A model generated the notes under the pieces. The model had not been told where the DNA came from, did no database searches, and saw only the letters and a list, made by a program, of their open reading frames with translations. From Elusimicrobiota bacterium (lineage in GTDB: Bacteria > Elusimicrobiota > Elusimicrobia > UBA1565), in contig JBAZVI010000001.1 in NCBI GenBank assembly GCA_041660925.1, forward strand, positions 186,001 through 250,000: a stretch of DNA of 64,000 nt. The letters run 5' to 3'. The translations under genes and the position numbers were made by a program. Below, piece after piece: positions 19,058 through 26,527 of the stretch (positions within the stretch are counted from its first letter, which is position 1; every line of letters begins with the position of its first letter).

Positions 19058-19651
19058 TCAGCCGCAGCCGCCGTGGGAATCGCAGCCGCACGCAGGAGCA
19101 GGATACTCCTTCTCGAGGCGTTCCACGAGCCGCACATAGCCCGCGCGCCTCGCCGGGCCCATCCGCTCCGCCTCGACCCGGGAGAATTCCTTCTCGAGGG
19201 TCTTGAAGCGGCTCGCGGAGAGGTTCTCGAGCGCCATGGGATAGAGGATGTTGTCCTCTTTATCGATGTGGCTCCGCAGGAGCTCCGCGTAGTTCGCCGC
19301 GTTCTCCGCCGCGTCCTTCGCCGCCCCCTTCTCGCCGTCCTTGAGCCGCTCGACGGCGTCCCGCAGGGCCCGCACATAGGCTCGGCCGCTCTCGTGTTCC
19401 ATGAGCATGACCCCGATGGGGCCCGTATCGCGCGGGATGCCGGCCTCCTCCATCGCCGGGAAGAGCAGGTCCTCCTCCTTGCCGTGATGCGCGGCGTCGG
19501 CGAAGTTCCTCACGAAGTCCACCGCCGCCGCGAGGTCGTCGGCAGGGACGACGCCCCCCTCCGCGATGCGCGCGGCCATCCCGCCGAGCGCTCCCAGCAT
19601 GCGCAGGATGACCTGATGGTCGTCCATGAGTTCCTTGATCGCGGCCTGCAT
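19058..19651 (-). CDS. Hemerythrin-like HHE domain protein
   Basis: The 197-aa protein carries the hemerythrin di-iron pattern across four helices: DDHQVIL, HHGKEEDLLFPAM, MEHESGRAYV and SHIDKEDNILYPMA. Family members bind O2 or NO, or help repair NO-damaged iron centres. It ends in an unusual CGCDSHGGCG tail with three Cys and one His that could bind metal. GGGAGGAG lies before the ATG. It follows the YgbA-like gene by 10 bp. Confidence 0.85.
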   Translation of the reverse strand: MQAAIKELMDDHQVILRMLGALGGMAARIAEGGVVPADDLAAAVDFVRNFADAAHHGKEEDLLFPAMEEAGIPRDTGPIGVMLMEHESGRAYVRALRDAVERLKDGEKGAAKDAAENAANYAELLRSHIDKEDNILYPMALENLSASRFKTLEKEFSRVEAERMGPARRAGYVRLVERLEKEYPAPACGCDSHGGCG

Positions 19652-19661
19652 GTCTCCTCCC

Positions 19662-20003
19662 TTAGAATCCCAGGAAATAGCGGAGCAGCCGATCGAGGCG
19701 CCCCCGCTTCACGAAATGCATGCCCGAAAAGCGCATGACCTCGCGGACCTGCGCGCGCCGGGCAGGCGCGTAGCAGTGTATGGGGCAGTCCTTGCACTTG
19801 GGCTTGGGCTCCCCCTTCACGAGGTACGGGCACTTCTCGAGGCGGTCCGTCGCGTAAGCGAGCAGGCTGCGGCACTCCGCGCAGAGGAGCTCCCTCGGAG
19901 CATGCTTCTCCCTGCAGAAGACCGTGACGAAGCGTTCCAGGGTGCCATATTCCTGAGTTCGCTTGTCAACATCAACGGCAGACGCCTCCCGCTCCATGGA
20001 CAT
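19662..20003 (-). CDS. YgbA-like protein of the NO-stimulated family
   Basis: The 113-aa protein matches the YgbA/nitrous-oxide-stimulated family: FCREKH, LCAECRSLLAYATDRLEKCPY, then KPKCKDCPIHCY.P.RR and VREVMRFSGMHF. Six Cys suggest a bound metal. In enterobacteria the homologue is controlled by NsrR and supports recovery from nitrosative stress. It leads a YgbA-hemerythrin-cupin run and lies just downstream of a Crp/Fnr regulator and a perfect palindrome. There is no clear ribosome site; a second in-frame ATG at 19997 is possible. Confidence 0.8.
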   Translation of the reverse strand: MSMEREASAVDVDKRTQEYGTLERFVTVFCREKHAPRELLCAECRSLLAYATDRLEKCPYLVKGEPKPKCKDCPIHCYAPARRAQVREVMRFSGMHFVKRGRLDRLLRYFLGF

Positions 20004-20026
20004 AGTCTAGCGGGAGGAGGCAGGAG

Positions 20027-20050
20027 AAAACATGCGCGCGCGCATGTTTT
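20027..20050. promoter_or_regulatory. 24-bp perfect palindrome between the Crp/Fnr gene and the YgbA-like gene
   Basis: Each half is AAAACATGCGCG and its complement. It touches the stop of the regulator gene and ends 24 bases before the YgbA-like start. It could be an operator for the adjacent regulator, a terminator of the regulator gene, or both. Confidence 0.55.
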
Positions 20051-20647
20051 TCAGATTTTCAGCAGGCGGTCGGGCTTCGCGACGACGATGCGCTTCCAGC
20101 CGGAGGAGACGAGGCCCCTTCGGCGGAAGTCGGCGAGCACGCGCACGGCGGTTTCGGGCGTGGTCCCCGCCATCTCGGCGACATCCTCACGACGAACCTT
20201 CACCTCGCGTCCGAGCAGCGCACCGAGCAGAACGAGCACGCGGGCGATGCGCCGCTCGGCGCTCTCCTTGGCCAGCGCCCGCATGCCCTGCGCGTTGCGC
20301 AGGTGCTCCCCCACCTGCCGGAAGACCTCGCGCGCGAAGCGGGGATGGCGCGCGAGCAGATCCTCGAAGAAGGCCGCGGGGACGGTGTAGGCCTCGGAGT
20401 CTTGGATGGCGAGCGCGCTCACGGGGTAGGGCTTCTCGTCGAGCACCGCGATCATGCCGAAGAGTGCGCCGGGGACGATGACCTCGAGCGCGCAGGGCTC
20501 CGTGCGCGGAGTGTACTTGAGCGCCTTGAGCAGGCCCGAGCGCAGGAGGAAGACCGCGCGGGGCGGGTCCCCTTCCTCGAAGACCGCCTCCCGGCGCCGG
20601 TAGCGGCGGAGCACGGCGCGGCGCGTGAGCTCCTCGAGGTCCTCCAT
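20051..20647 (-). CDS. Crp/Fnr family transcription regulator
   Basis: From the ATG at 20647 the protein is 198 aa. The cyclic-nucleotide-fold sensor has RREAVFEEGDPPRAVFLLRSG and PGALFGMIAVLDEKPYPVSALA; the C-terminal winged helix has VRREDVAEMAGTTPETAVRVLADFRRRGLV. The frame stays open upstream, and the preceding codons read DVWIAKLPVFRDLP, which looks like the normal family N-terminus, so the true start is probably a non-ATG codon between 20648 and about 20750. There are no Fnr-type Cys, so NO or another ligand is more likely than an Fe-S cluster. Confidence 0.8.
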   Translation of the reverse strand: MEDLEELTRRAVLRRYRRREAVFEEGDPPRAVFLLRSGLLKALKYTPRTEPCALEVIVPGALFGMIAVLDEKPYPVSALAIQDSEAYTVPAAFFEDLLARHPRFAREVFRQVGEHLRNAQGMRALAKESAERRIARVLVLLGALLGREVKVRREDVAEMAGTTPETAVRVLADFRRRGLVSSGWKRIVVAKPDRLLKI

Positions 20648-20763
20648 GGGAAGGTCGCGGAAGACGGGAAGCTTCGCGATCCAGACGTCGAGGCGCCCGC
20701 GGCTTCCGCCGCGGGCGCCCGGTCTCGCCGCATCCGTCGCGATGCGCTTCAGGGAGGTCCCGC

Positions 20764-21744
20764 CTACGCCTTCGCGGCGGTGGACTCGGCCAGCTTGTCG
20801 AGCGCGGCCTTCATCCCGTCGCGCACGGCCTGGACGTCGGCCGGCGCCCAGTCCTTCTGTTCGGCGCGCAGGAAGCTCGTCTTGTCGACGCGGTTGTCGA
20901 AGCGCGCGATGGGGACCCGGTACTCCTTGCCGCCGGCGCTCACCGTCACCGCGCCCTTGGCCTTGGAGTTCTGCTCGAGCCAGTCCATGTCGTCGCAGCC
21001 GTAGTCGTTCATCATCACTTCGATCGGCACGCCGTGGTGGAGGATGGAGCCCGGGTCGTTCGGGTTCGTGCGCGCCTGGTTCTTTCGGCGCGACTCCTCG
21101 GGGGTGACCCAGACGTAGAGGATGACGGCCTTGCGCAGGATCTCGGGATCGAGCTGCGCGAGCGAGTAGGCGTAGCCGAAGGGACCCTTGAGCGGCATCT
21201 TCGAGCCGTCGGGGCCGCCGCGCGCGAACTCGATGACGAGCGTCTTGCCCTCGAGCGTGTCGGGATAGCCCTCGTGCTTCTCGCGCAGGAGGTCCGCCGA
21301 CTCCTTCTCGACGGCCTTCGCGACCGCGACCCGGGTCTTCTCGTCGAGCTTCGCGAGCCGCGGCTTCGCCCCGGCCTTCGCGGAAGCCGCCTCGAGCCGC
21401 TCCATCAGATGCACCCCGGCCGAGGCCGGCCGGACGACCTTCTTGGCGAGCAGGTCGCGGTAGTCCTCGTTGACGAGGTGGATGAGGGTGCCCCAGTCGA
21501 CGGGGTCCTTGAAGGGCCGGTCGCCGGACTTGAAGTAGAGGCGGTCCTGGCCGAGCTTCTCGAGCTCGTCGTCGATGCGGCGCATCATGTGCACGTAGGG
21601 GAAGTCGTCGAGCTGCACGGTCGGACCCATGTGGAAGTCGTCGCGGCAGGCCGCGGGGGTCTGGAGCTTGAGGAAGCGGCGGACCTCGGATTTCCCCGAG
21701 GCCGGGAGCGCGAGCAGCAGAACGGTGTCCAGGATCTTGGCCAT
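20764..21744 (-). CDS. Cytosolic P-loop protein of unknown function
   Basis: The 326-aa protein starts with VLLLALPASGKSE, a Walker A-like ALPASGKS, followed by a long charged region (DWGTLIHLVNEDYRDLL) and FARGGPDGSKMP. VILYVWVTPEESRRKN resembles the substrate strand and Arg-rich lid of nucleotide kinases. AGGAGG sits 6 bases before the ATG. No signal peptide is present. I do not recognise a named family. It stands upstream of the Crp/Fnr gene on the same strand. Confidence 0.7.
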   Translation of the reverse strand: MAKILDTVLLLALPASGKSEVRRFLKLQTPAACRDDFHMGPTVQLDDFPYVHMMRRIDDELEKLGQDRLYFKSGDRPFKDPVDWGTLIHLVNEDYRDLLAKKVVRPASAGVHLMERLEAASAKAGAKPRLAKLDEKTRVAVAKAVEKESADLLREKHEGYPDTLEGKTLVIEFARGGPDGSKMPLKGPFGYAYSLAQLDPEILRKAVILYVWVTPEESRRKNQARTNPNDPGSILHHGVPIEVMMNDYGCDDMDWLEQNSKAKGAVTVSAGGKEYRVPIARFDNRVDKTSFLRAEQKDWAPADVQAVRDGMKAALDKLAESTAAKA

Positions 21745-21909
21745 GAGCCCTCCTTCAGTATCTCGTCCGAATGCCTTCCTATATTAGCACCAGGGAGCAC
21801 CGCCGTACAATCATAGAGCATGCTCTTCCCCAAGGGCCCAGGCGAACGGGGGCCGCACGCCGCCCCGGACCCCGGCCCTTCGGCTCATCCGCCGCGGGCC
21901 GGGAGCCGC

Positions 21910-21915
21910 TATACT
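21910..21915 (+). promoter_or_regulatory. -10 box 8 bases before GTG 21924
   Basis: TATACT at 21910-21915 leaves only 8 bases before the GTG that begins a signal peptide. This predicts a leaderless message. Confidence 0.5.
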
Positions 21916-21923
21916 CACCGCTG

Positions 21924-23588
21924 GTGGTACGGAAGACCCGGTCGTTGTTGCTCAGCGCGATCTTACTCCGGGCGGCGCTGGCGGCGGGCCAGACGGTTTC
22001 GGGACAGGCGGGCGGACGGACGACGCTCGCACCGACGATCCCGGTGGCCGGCCAGAACGCCCCGGGAGTCCTGTCCCCGTCTTCCGCGCTCTCGGTTCCC
22101 CTCTCCCCGTCCCTCTCCCTTCCCCTCTCCCCCGCGCCGAAGATCCGGAACTCCGCCGAAAAAGCGGCGGCGTCCCCCTCCTCTCTCCCGCAGGCGGGAG
22201 AGGGCACCGCCAACGCGGCGGCTGAGGATCTCGTCCCCGCGAAGGTTTCCAATAGACACGCAGCGACGGGGAAAGCCGCCGGGACGACAGCTCTTCCCCT
22301 CACCGCGTCCCCTCTCCCATCCTACGGGAGAGGGGTTGGGGGTGAGGAGGCGGGGGGCGATCTCAAGCCCTCCGCCCGCACACAGCTCGACGGGCTGCGC
22401 GTACCCGCCTCCGCGGACCTCATCTGGGAGAACGGCCGCGCGCACGGCGTCTCCGACGCGGACGAGGCGGTCGTCTCCGGTGACAGCGTCCATGCTTCCA
22501 ATGGCCGCTACGCTCTCCTCGCGCAGTCCCCCCGCTCCGTCTCCGCTGAAGAGCTCCTCTCGGGAGCCGAGGACATCCCGACCGTCCCGCCCCCGACGCT
22601 GCTCGACCGGGTGCGAGCCGAGCTCTTCTACCGCTCGCGCCAGGCCTCGAGCTACGACTTCTACTTCCGCCTGCGCACCGGCGAGTTCCGCCGCAAGGTC
22701 CAGGGCTGGCAGGAGAGGGCCCGCGGCCGGGAGACCGCGGTAAAGGACCTCGAAGGGCTCCTCCTCGCCTGGAGGACGAAGGGCTACACCGGCGCGATGA
22801 GCCCGCTGGGCCCCCGGACCGCCTCCCGCGAGGTCATCGAGGAGGAGGGGCTCGAGATCTTCGACCGCTACTATCCGGGCCAGCCGATGGCGCGCGAGGC
22901 GTTCCTGCGCTACGTGGGACGCATCGAGAAGGTCGTACCGTCCTCGCGGAGGAGCCATTTCCGCAAGCTCGTCTTCCAGGCCTTTGAGGAGACGGCCCTC
23001 CTCCCCCCTCGGCAGGTCGCCAACCGACTCGACGCGATGCTCTCGAACGCCGCCGTCAAGGAGATCCGGCGATTCCGTTCGGAGCGCATGCCGGGGGTCC
23101 TCGAAGACTTCCGCGCGATGATCCTCCCGGCCATCCTCCAGGAGAACGCGCACCGCCCGGCCGGCAAGCGCATCCTCGGCGTCGTCCTGCTCGGGAGTTT
23201 CGCCGTCGGTCTCGCGAGCCCCTCCAGCGACATGGACCTCCAGCTCGTCACCGAGGACGGCTCGCTGGGGGACGCGCGGGCGTTCCAGAAGGGACTCAAG
23301 GAGCGCTGGGCCTTCGAGGGCCAGACCAACCCCCTCTCCCCCTTCGAGTACGCCGTGCCGCCGAACCCGGCGCTGCTCGCGCGCATGCACGCCGGCTACC
23401 TCGTCTTCTCGCCCTACGAGCAGGTGGCGCAGGCCCTCGCCGCGCCGGCGACGGAGGCCTCCGCCGGCCCGCAGTGGCGCTGGCCCGGGAAGGTCTACTC
23501 CTTCCTGTACTCGAACTGGCTCCGCCTCTACATCCGGGTCAGCGATCTGTGGGACCGCATCTCGGACCGCGGTCCCACGGATCGCTGA
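21924..23588 (+). CDS. Exported nucleotidyltransferase-like protein with repeat-bearing leader
   Basis: The 554-aa protein is started at GTG 21924 because this begins VVRKTRSLLLSAILLRAALA, a signal peptide, and a -10 box lies 8 bases upstream; no signal sequence fits the earlier ATG at 21771. Residues 23-170 are Ser/Pro/Ala-rich and include the translations of two palindromic repeats (PQAGEG and PSYGRGVGGEE). The C-terminal part has VLLGSFAVGLASPSSDMDLQLV near residues 421-442, the GS...SDxDL motif of the nucleotidyltransferase fold, which should bind a metal and an NTP. Such an enzyme outside the cytosol is unexpected. The substrate is unknown. Confidence 0.6.
   Translation: MVRKTRSLLLSAILLRAALAAGQTVSGQAGGRTTLAPTIPVAGQNAPGVLSPSSALSVPLSPSLSLPLSPAPKIRNSAEKAAASPSSLPQAGEGTANAAAEDLVPAKVSNRHAATGKAAGTTALPLTASPLPSYGRGVGGEEAGGDLKPSARTQLDGLRVPASADLIWENGRAHGVSDADEAVVSGDSVHASNGRYALLAQSPRSVSAEELLSGAEDIPTVPPPTLLDRVRAELFYRSRQASSYDFYFRLRTGEFRRKVQGWQERARGRETAVKDLEGLLLAWRTKGYTGAMSPLGPRTASREVIEEEGLEIFDRYYPGQPMAREAFLRYVGRIEKVVPSSRRSHFRKLVFQAFEETALLPPRQVANRLDAMLSNAAVKEIRRFRSERMPGVLEDFRAMILPAILQENAHRPAGKRILGVVLLGSFAVGLASPSSDMDLQLVTEDGSLGDARAFQKGLKERWAFEGQTNPLSPFEYAVPPNPALLARMHAGYLVFSPYEQVAQALAAPATEASAGPQWRWPGKVYSFLYSNWLRLYIRVSDLWDRISDRGPTDR
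22183..22202. repeat. Palindromic repeat inside coding sequence
   Basis: CTCTCCCGC and GCGGGAGAG pair around a 2-base loop. It is read in frame in the leader of the nucleotidyltransferase-like protein. Confidence 0.6.
22296..22348. repeat. Palindromic repeat inside coding sequence
   Basis: CCCCTCTCCC (22309-22318) pairs with GGGAGAGGGG (22326-22335), and an outer CCTCACC / GGTGAGG pair extends the stem. This is a repeat form often seen between genes in other bacteria; here it is translated. Confidence 0.6.
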
Positions 23589-23617
23589 CCGCCTATCTGT
23601 CGCCGCCGCGCTCGCCC

Positions 23618-23690
23618 GGCCGATCGGTAATCGGCCAGGGGGAACGCGGTTCCCTCGCTGTGGACTCGACCGAGGTTCCACTCGGTCGAG
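23618..23690. repeat. Three consecutive perfect hairpins in a gene-free stretch
   Basis: The stems are 23618-23636 (GGCCGAT arms), 23640-23654 (GGGAAC arms) and 23665-23690 (CTCGACCGAG arms). They lie within the 261-bp gap between the nucleotidyltransferase-like and GIY-YIG genes. The rest of that gap holds another inverted C-rich/G-rich pair near 23770-23800. Confidence 0.6.
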
Positions 23691-23835
23691 GGCCAGGAGG
23701 ACTGAACCCCCACCCGAAGCGGTGCGGCGGAGATCTCCGCGCGAGCGAGGTGAGAGGGAACGGAAGTCCTCCCCCCTCCGACCTCCCCCCGAAGGGGGAG
23801 AAATAAGGAACTGCTGCGAGTGTTGTCCTAATGGG

Positions 23836-23841
23836 TATAAT
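23836..23841 (+). promoter_or_regulatory. -10 box 8 bases before ATG 23850
   Basis: Consensus TATAAT with 8 bases to the ATG and no ribosome site between them; predicted leaderless. Confidence 0.6.
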
Positions 23842-23849
23842 CCCCCGCG

Positions 23850-24206
23850 ATGAAGCCCGTCTACAAGCGCATGCTCAAGGCGCTCGCGCAGAAGAGCTCC
23901 GGCGAGAAGGAGTGGTCGGTCTACATGCTCCGCTGCGAGGGCGGCTCGCTCTACACGGGGATCGCGAAGGATGTGGAGGCGCGCCTGGCGGCGCACCGCT
24001 CGGGAAAGGGGGCGGCCTACACCCGCACGCACGCGCCGCTCGGGCTCGTCTACGAACAGGCGGGCTACACGCGCTCGGAGGCGCTGGTGCGCGAGGCGGC
24101 GATCAAGTCGCTGCCGAAGGAGAGGAAGGAGGCGCTGACCCGGCCTCCGGCTCCGAGCGCGCGCGCAGGAACTCGACGACCACGGGGATCACGGAGATCA
24201 CGATGA
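23850..24206 (+). CDS. GIY-YIG domain protein (UPF0213/YhbQ type)
   Basis: The 118-aa protein has WSVYMLRCEGGSLYTGIAKD (the GIY-YIG strands), RLAAHRSGKGAAYTRTHAPL and a trailing E..IKSLPKERKEAL helix, as in the YhbQ group of small GIY-YIG nucleases. The domain ends near residue 95; the last 25 residues are Arg/Pro-rich and overlap the end of dedA on the other strand by 104 bp, so they may be read-through rather than selected sequence. DNA end-processing activity is known for the family only in outline. Confidence 0.8.
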   Translation: MKPVYKRMLKALAQKSSGEKEWSVYMLRCEGGSLYTGIAKDVEARLAAHRSGKGAAYTRTHAPLGLVYEQAGYTRSEALVREAAIKSLPKERKEALTRPPAPSARAGTRRPRGSRRSR

Positions 24207-24789
24207 TCGCGAGGATGACGAAGTGGAAGTTCTTCTTGACGGTCGGGATGTTCGCGAAGTAGTAGCCCCCCAGAAGGAAGCTCAGGACCCAGGCGCACCC
24301 CCCCGTCACGTTGTAGAGCGCGAAGCGCGCGTAGGACATCTCGCCGATCCCGGCCACGAACGGCGCGAAGGTGCGCACGATGGGGATGAACCGCGCCAGC
24401 ACGATCGTCTTCCCGCCGTACTTCTCGTAGAAGCGGTGCGCGCGCAGCAGGTGCCGGCGGTCGAAGAACATGGAGTCTTCCTTGTTGAAGACTTTGGGGC
24501 CGATCCACTTCCCCGCCGAATAGTTGACGGCGTCGCCGAGTATGGCCGCGACGATGAGCAGCGCGCAGATGAGGGGAAGCTTGATCGGCGAGTCGGGGGA
24601 GGCGGCGAGCGCGCCGACCGCGAAGAGCAGGGAATCTCCGGGGAGATACGGCGCGACGACGAGGCCGGTCTCGCTGAAGATGACGGCGAAGAGGACGCCG
24701 TAGAGCCACGGCCCGAGCTGGCCCGCCCAGGCGTTGAGGTGCTTGTCGAGATGGAGGAAGACGTCGAGGAGCGTCTGGAGCATTTCCAT
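24103..24789 (-). CDS. DedA family membrane protein
   Basis: The 228-aa protein has about five membrane segments. Family marks are FSETGLVVAPYLPGDSLLFAVGALAA, LGDAVNYSAGKWIG, and the KYGGKTIVLARFIPIVRTFAPFVAG segment with its conserved Arg and Pro. DedA proteins handle undecaprenyl phosphate or phospholipid flipping and affect membrane potential. A TATAAT box on the minus strand (24798-24803) leaves 8 bases before the ATG. Its 3' end overlaps the GIY-YIG gene. Confidence 0.9.
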   Translation of the reverse strand: MEMLQTLLDVFLHLDKHLNAWAGQLGPWLYGVLFAVIFSETGLVVAPYLPGDSLLFAVGALAASPDSPIKLPLICALLIVAAILGDAVNYSAGKWIGPKVFNKEDSMFFDRRHLLRAHRFYEKYGGKTIVLARFIPIVRTFAPFVAGIGEMSYARFALYNVTGGCAWVLSFLLGGYYFANIPTVKKNFHFVILAIIVISVIPVVVEFLRARSEPEAGSAPPSSPSAAT

Positions 24790-24797
24790 GGGACGGG

Positions 24798-24803
24798 ATT
24801 ATA
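24798..24803 (-). promoter_or_regulatory. -10 box 8 bases before the dedA start
   Basis: Minus-strand TATAAT; no ribosome site fits between it and the ATG. Confidence 0.6.
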
Positions 24804-24881
24804 CCTTTTGCGTTCCCGGGCGGCGGGAGACTTTGCTATCCTTCGTGAGCCGTCACCCCGCTCCGCCGAGGTAGCGAGACG

Positions 24882-26318
24882 ATGAACGCCTCCGACGTCC
24901 CCCAGCACTCCCCCGCCTACCGCACCCGCCGCTTCTTCAACTGGTTCCCGCTCGGCCTCACCTACGCGCTGCTCTACATGGGCCGCTACAACCTCACGGT
25001 GAGCCAGACCGCCCTGGGCGACCTGATGCCCAAGTCGGACTTCGGCGCCATCTTCGGCGTGGGCGCCTGGGTCTACGCGCTCGCCTTCCTCGTCAACGGC
25101 CCGCTCACCGACAAGCTCGGCGGGAAGAAGGCCATGCTCATCGGCGCACTGGGCGCCGCGCTCGCGAACCTCGGCATGGGCCTCTACCTCCAGCACGTGC
25201 TGGCCCTGCCCGACCCGAAGACCGCTTCGCTCCGGCTGGTCTTCACGCTGCTCTACGGCGTGAACATGTACTTCCAGAGCTATGGCGCCGTCGCCATCGT
25301 GAAGGTCAACGCGCACTGGTTCCACGTGCGCGAGCGCGGGACCTTCTCGGGCATCTTCGGCATCATGATCTCGACCGGTCTCTGGCTCGCCTTCGACGTC
25401 AACGAGCGCATCCTGCGCTTCGCGCAGAGCCACGGCATCCCCGGCGTCGAAGCGACCCGCTGGGTGTTCTTCGGGCCCGCGCTCCTGCTGGCGGCCTTCT
25501 TCCTGCTCGAGCTCTTCCTCCTGCGCGACACGCCGTCTCAGGCCGGCTTCCAGGACTTCGACACGGCCGACGCTTCGAGCGGGGAGGAAGACCAGCACCA
25601 GCCCCCGATCTTCGAGGTGCTCAAGCGCGTGCTCACGCACAAGGTCATCCTCATCATCGCCCTCGTGGAGTTCTGCACCGGCGTGATGCGCAACGGCATC
25701 ATGCACTGGTTCAAGATCTTCGCCAAGGAGCACATCTCCCCCTGCGCGGCCACGCTGAAGGACGCCGTCGCGGCCTGTGCCGGCGCGCCCGACTGCGTCG
25801 CCGCGGCGAAGACGGCCGCCAAGACCTGCTCGGGCGGCTGGGGCTTCATGAACGACAACTGGGGGATGGTCCTCATGGTCGCCGGCATCGTCGGAGGAGT
25901 CTTCGCCGGCACCGTGAGCGACAAGTTCTTCCAGTCGCGCCGCGCGCCCGCGGCGGGCTTCCTCTACGCGGCCTGCTTCGTGGCGACCCTGTTCATGATC
26001 CCCTTCCTGCAGAACGGCTGGGTCCTGGGCTTCATCGCCTTCCTCATGTCCATCTGCGTCATCGGCACGCACGGCCTGCTCAGCGGCACGGCGACGATGG
26101 ACTTCGGCGGCCGGAAGGCCGCGGGCACGGCCGTCGGCATCATCGACGGCTTCGTCTACCTCGGCACCGGCCTCCAATCGCTGGCGCTCGGCTACATCAC
26201 GAGCCGCGACTGGCGCTTCTGGCCGGTGTTCCTCGCGCCCTTCGCGCTCGCCGGCTTCTACCTGCTGACCCGCATCTGGCACGCGAAGCCGGCCCCCAAG
26301 GGAGCGTCGGCGCACTGA
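24882..26318 (+). CDS. MFS transporter of the organophosphate:phosphate antiporter (GlpT/UhpT) type
   Basis: The 478-aa protein has about 12 membrane segments. FFNWFPLGLTYALLYMGRYNLTVSQ at the first helix is typical of the OPA family, as are NGPLTDKLGGKKAMLIGALGAALAN and the IFGIMISTG segment. A Cys-containing loop of about 50 residues after helix 7 (CAATLKDAVAACAGAPDCV and a further Cys) is unusual for the family and may be disulphide-bonded outside the cytosol. The substrate is probably a sugar phosphate or glycerol phosphate. GAGGTAGCGAG precedes the ATG. A strong terminator follows. Confidence 0.85.
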   Translation: MNASDVPQHSPAYRTRRFFNWFPLGLTYALLYMGRYNLTVSQTALGDLMPKSDFGAIFGVGAWVYALAFLVNGPLTDKLGGKKAMLIGALGAALANLGMGLYLQHVLALPDPKTASLRLVFTLLYGVNMYFQSYGAVAIVKVNAHWFHVRERGTFSGIFGIMISTGLWLAFDVNERILRFAQSHGIPGVEATRWVFFGPALLLAAFFLLELFLLRDTPSQAGFQDFDTADASSGEEDQHQPPIFEVLKRVLTHKVILIIALVEFCTGVMRNGIMHWFKIFAKEHISPCAATLKDAVAACAGAPDCVAAAKTAAKTCSGGWGFMNDNWGMVLMVAGIVGGVFAGTVSDKFFQSRRAPAAGFLYAACFVATLFMIPFLQNGWVLGFIAFLMSICVIGTHGLLSGTATMDFGGRKAAGTAVGIIDGFVYLGTGLQSLALGYITSRDWRFWPVFLAPFALAGFYLLTRIWHAKPAPKGASAH

Positions 26319-26333
26319 CCCGCTCGTCGGAAA

Positions 26334-26368
26334 CGAAGGCCCCCGCGCGAGCGGGGGCCTTCGTCTTT
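26334..26368 (+). terminator. Intrinsic terminator after the MFS gene
   Basis: A 13-bp stem (CGAAGGCCCCCGC with its complement), GCGA loop, then TCTTTG. Confidence 0.8.
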
Positions 26369-26418
26369 GTCCCAGGTCAATAACGGGCAGGTTCTCTGGC
26401 GCCTCCGTTTGTGAACCG

Positions 26419-26505
26419 GGCGGAATAGGTCTCATTCCGCCGCATCCCTGCCTCATCGTCCCATCCACATCTGCGCCGCCAGCCGTATACTTCGCGTATA
26501 CACAT
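26419..26505 (+). promoter_or_regulatory. Upstream region with hairpin and repeated GTATAC
   Basis: A hairpin with GGCGGAAT arms occupies 26419-26441. Two GTATAC copies (26485-26490 and 26496-26501) sit 11 bp apart over a TATACT box (26486-26491). The repeats could be an operator over the promoter of the gene at 26528. Confidence 0.4.
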
Positions 26506-26527
26506 CTCCGTACCTCAACGAGGACTT

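Noticed and set aside
24306..26468. A 720-codon frame on the minus strand
   Set aside because: It is antisense to the MFS transporter and partly out of frame over dedA; composition is shadow-like.
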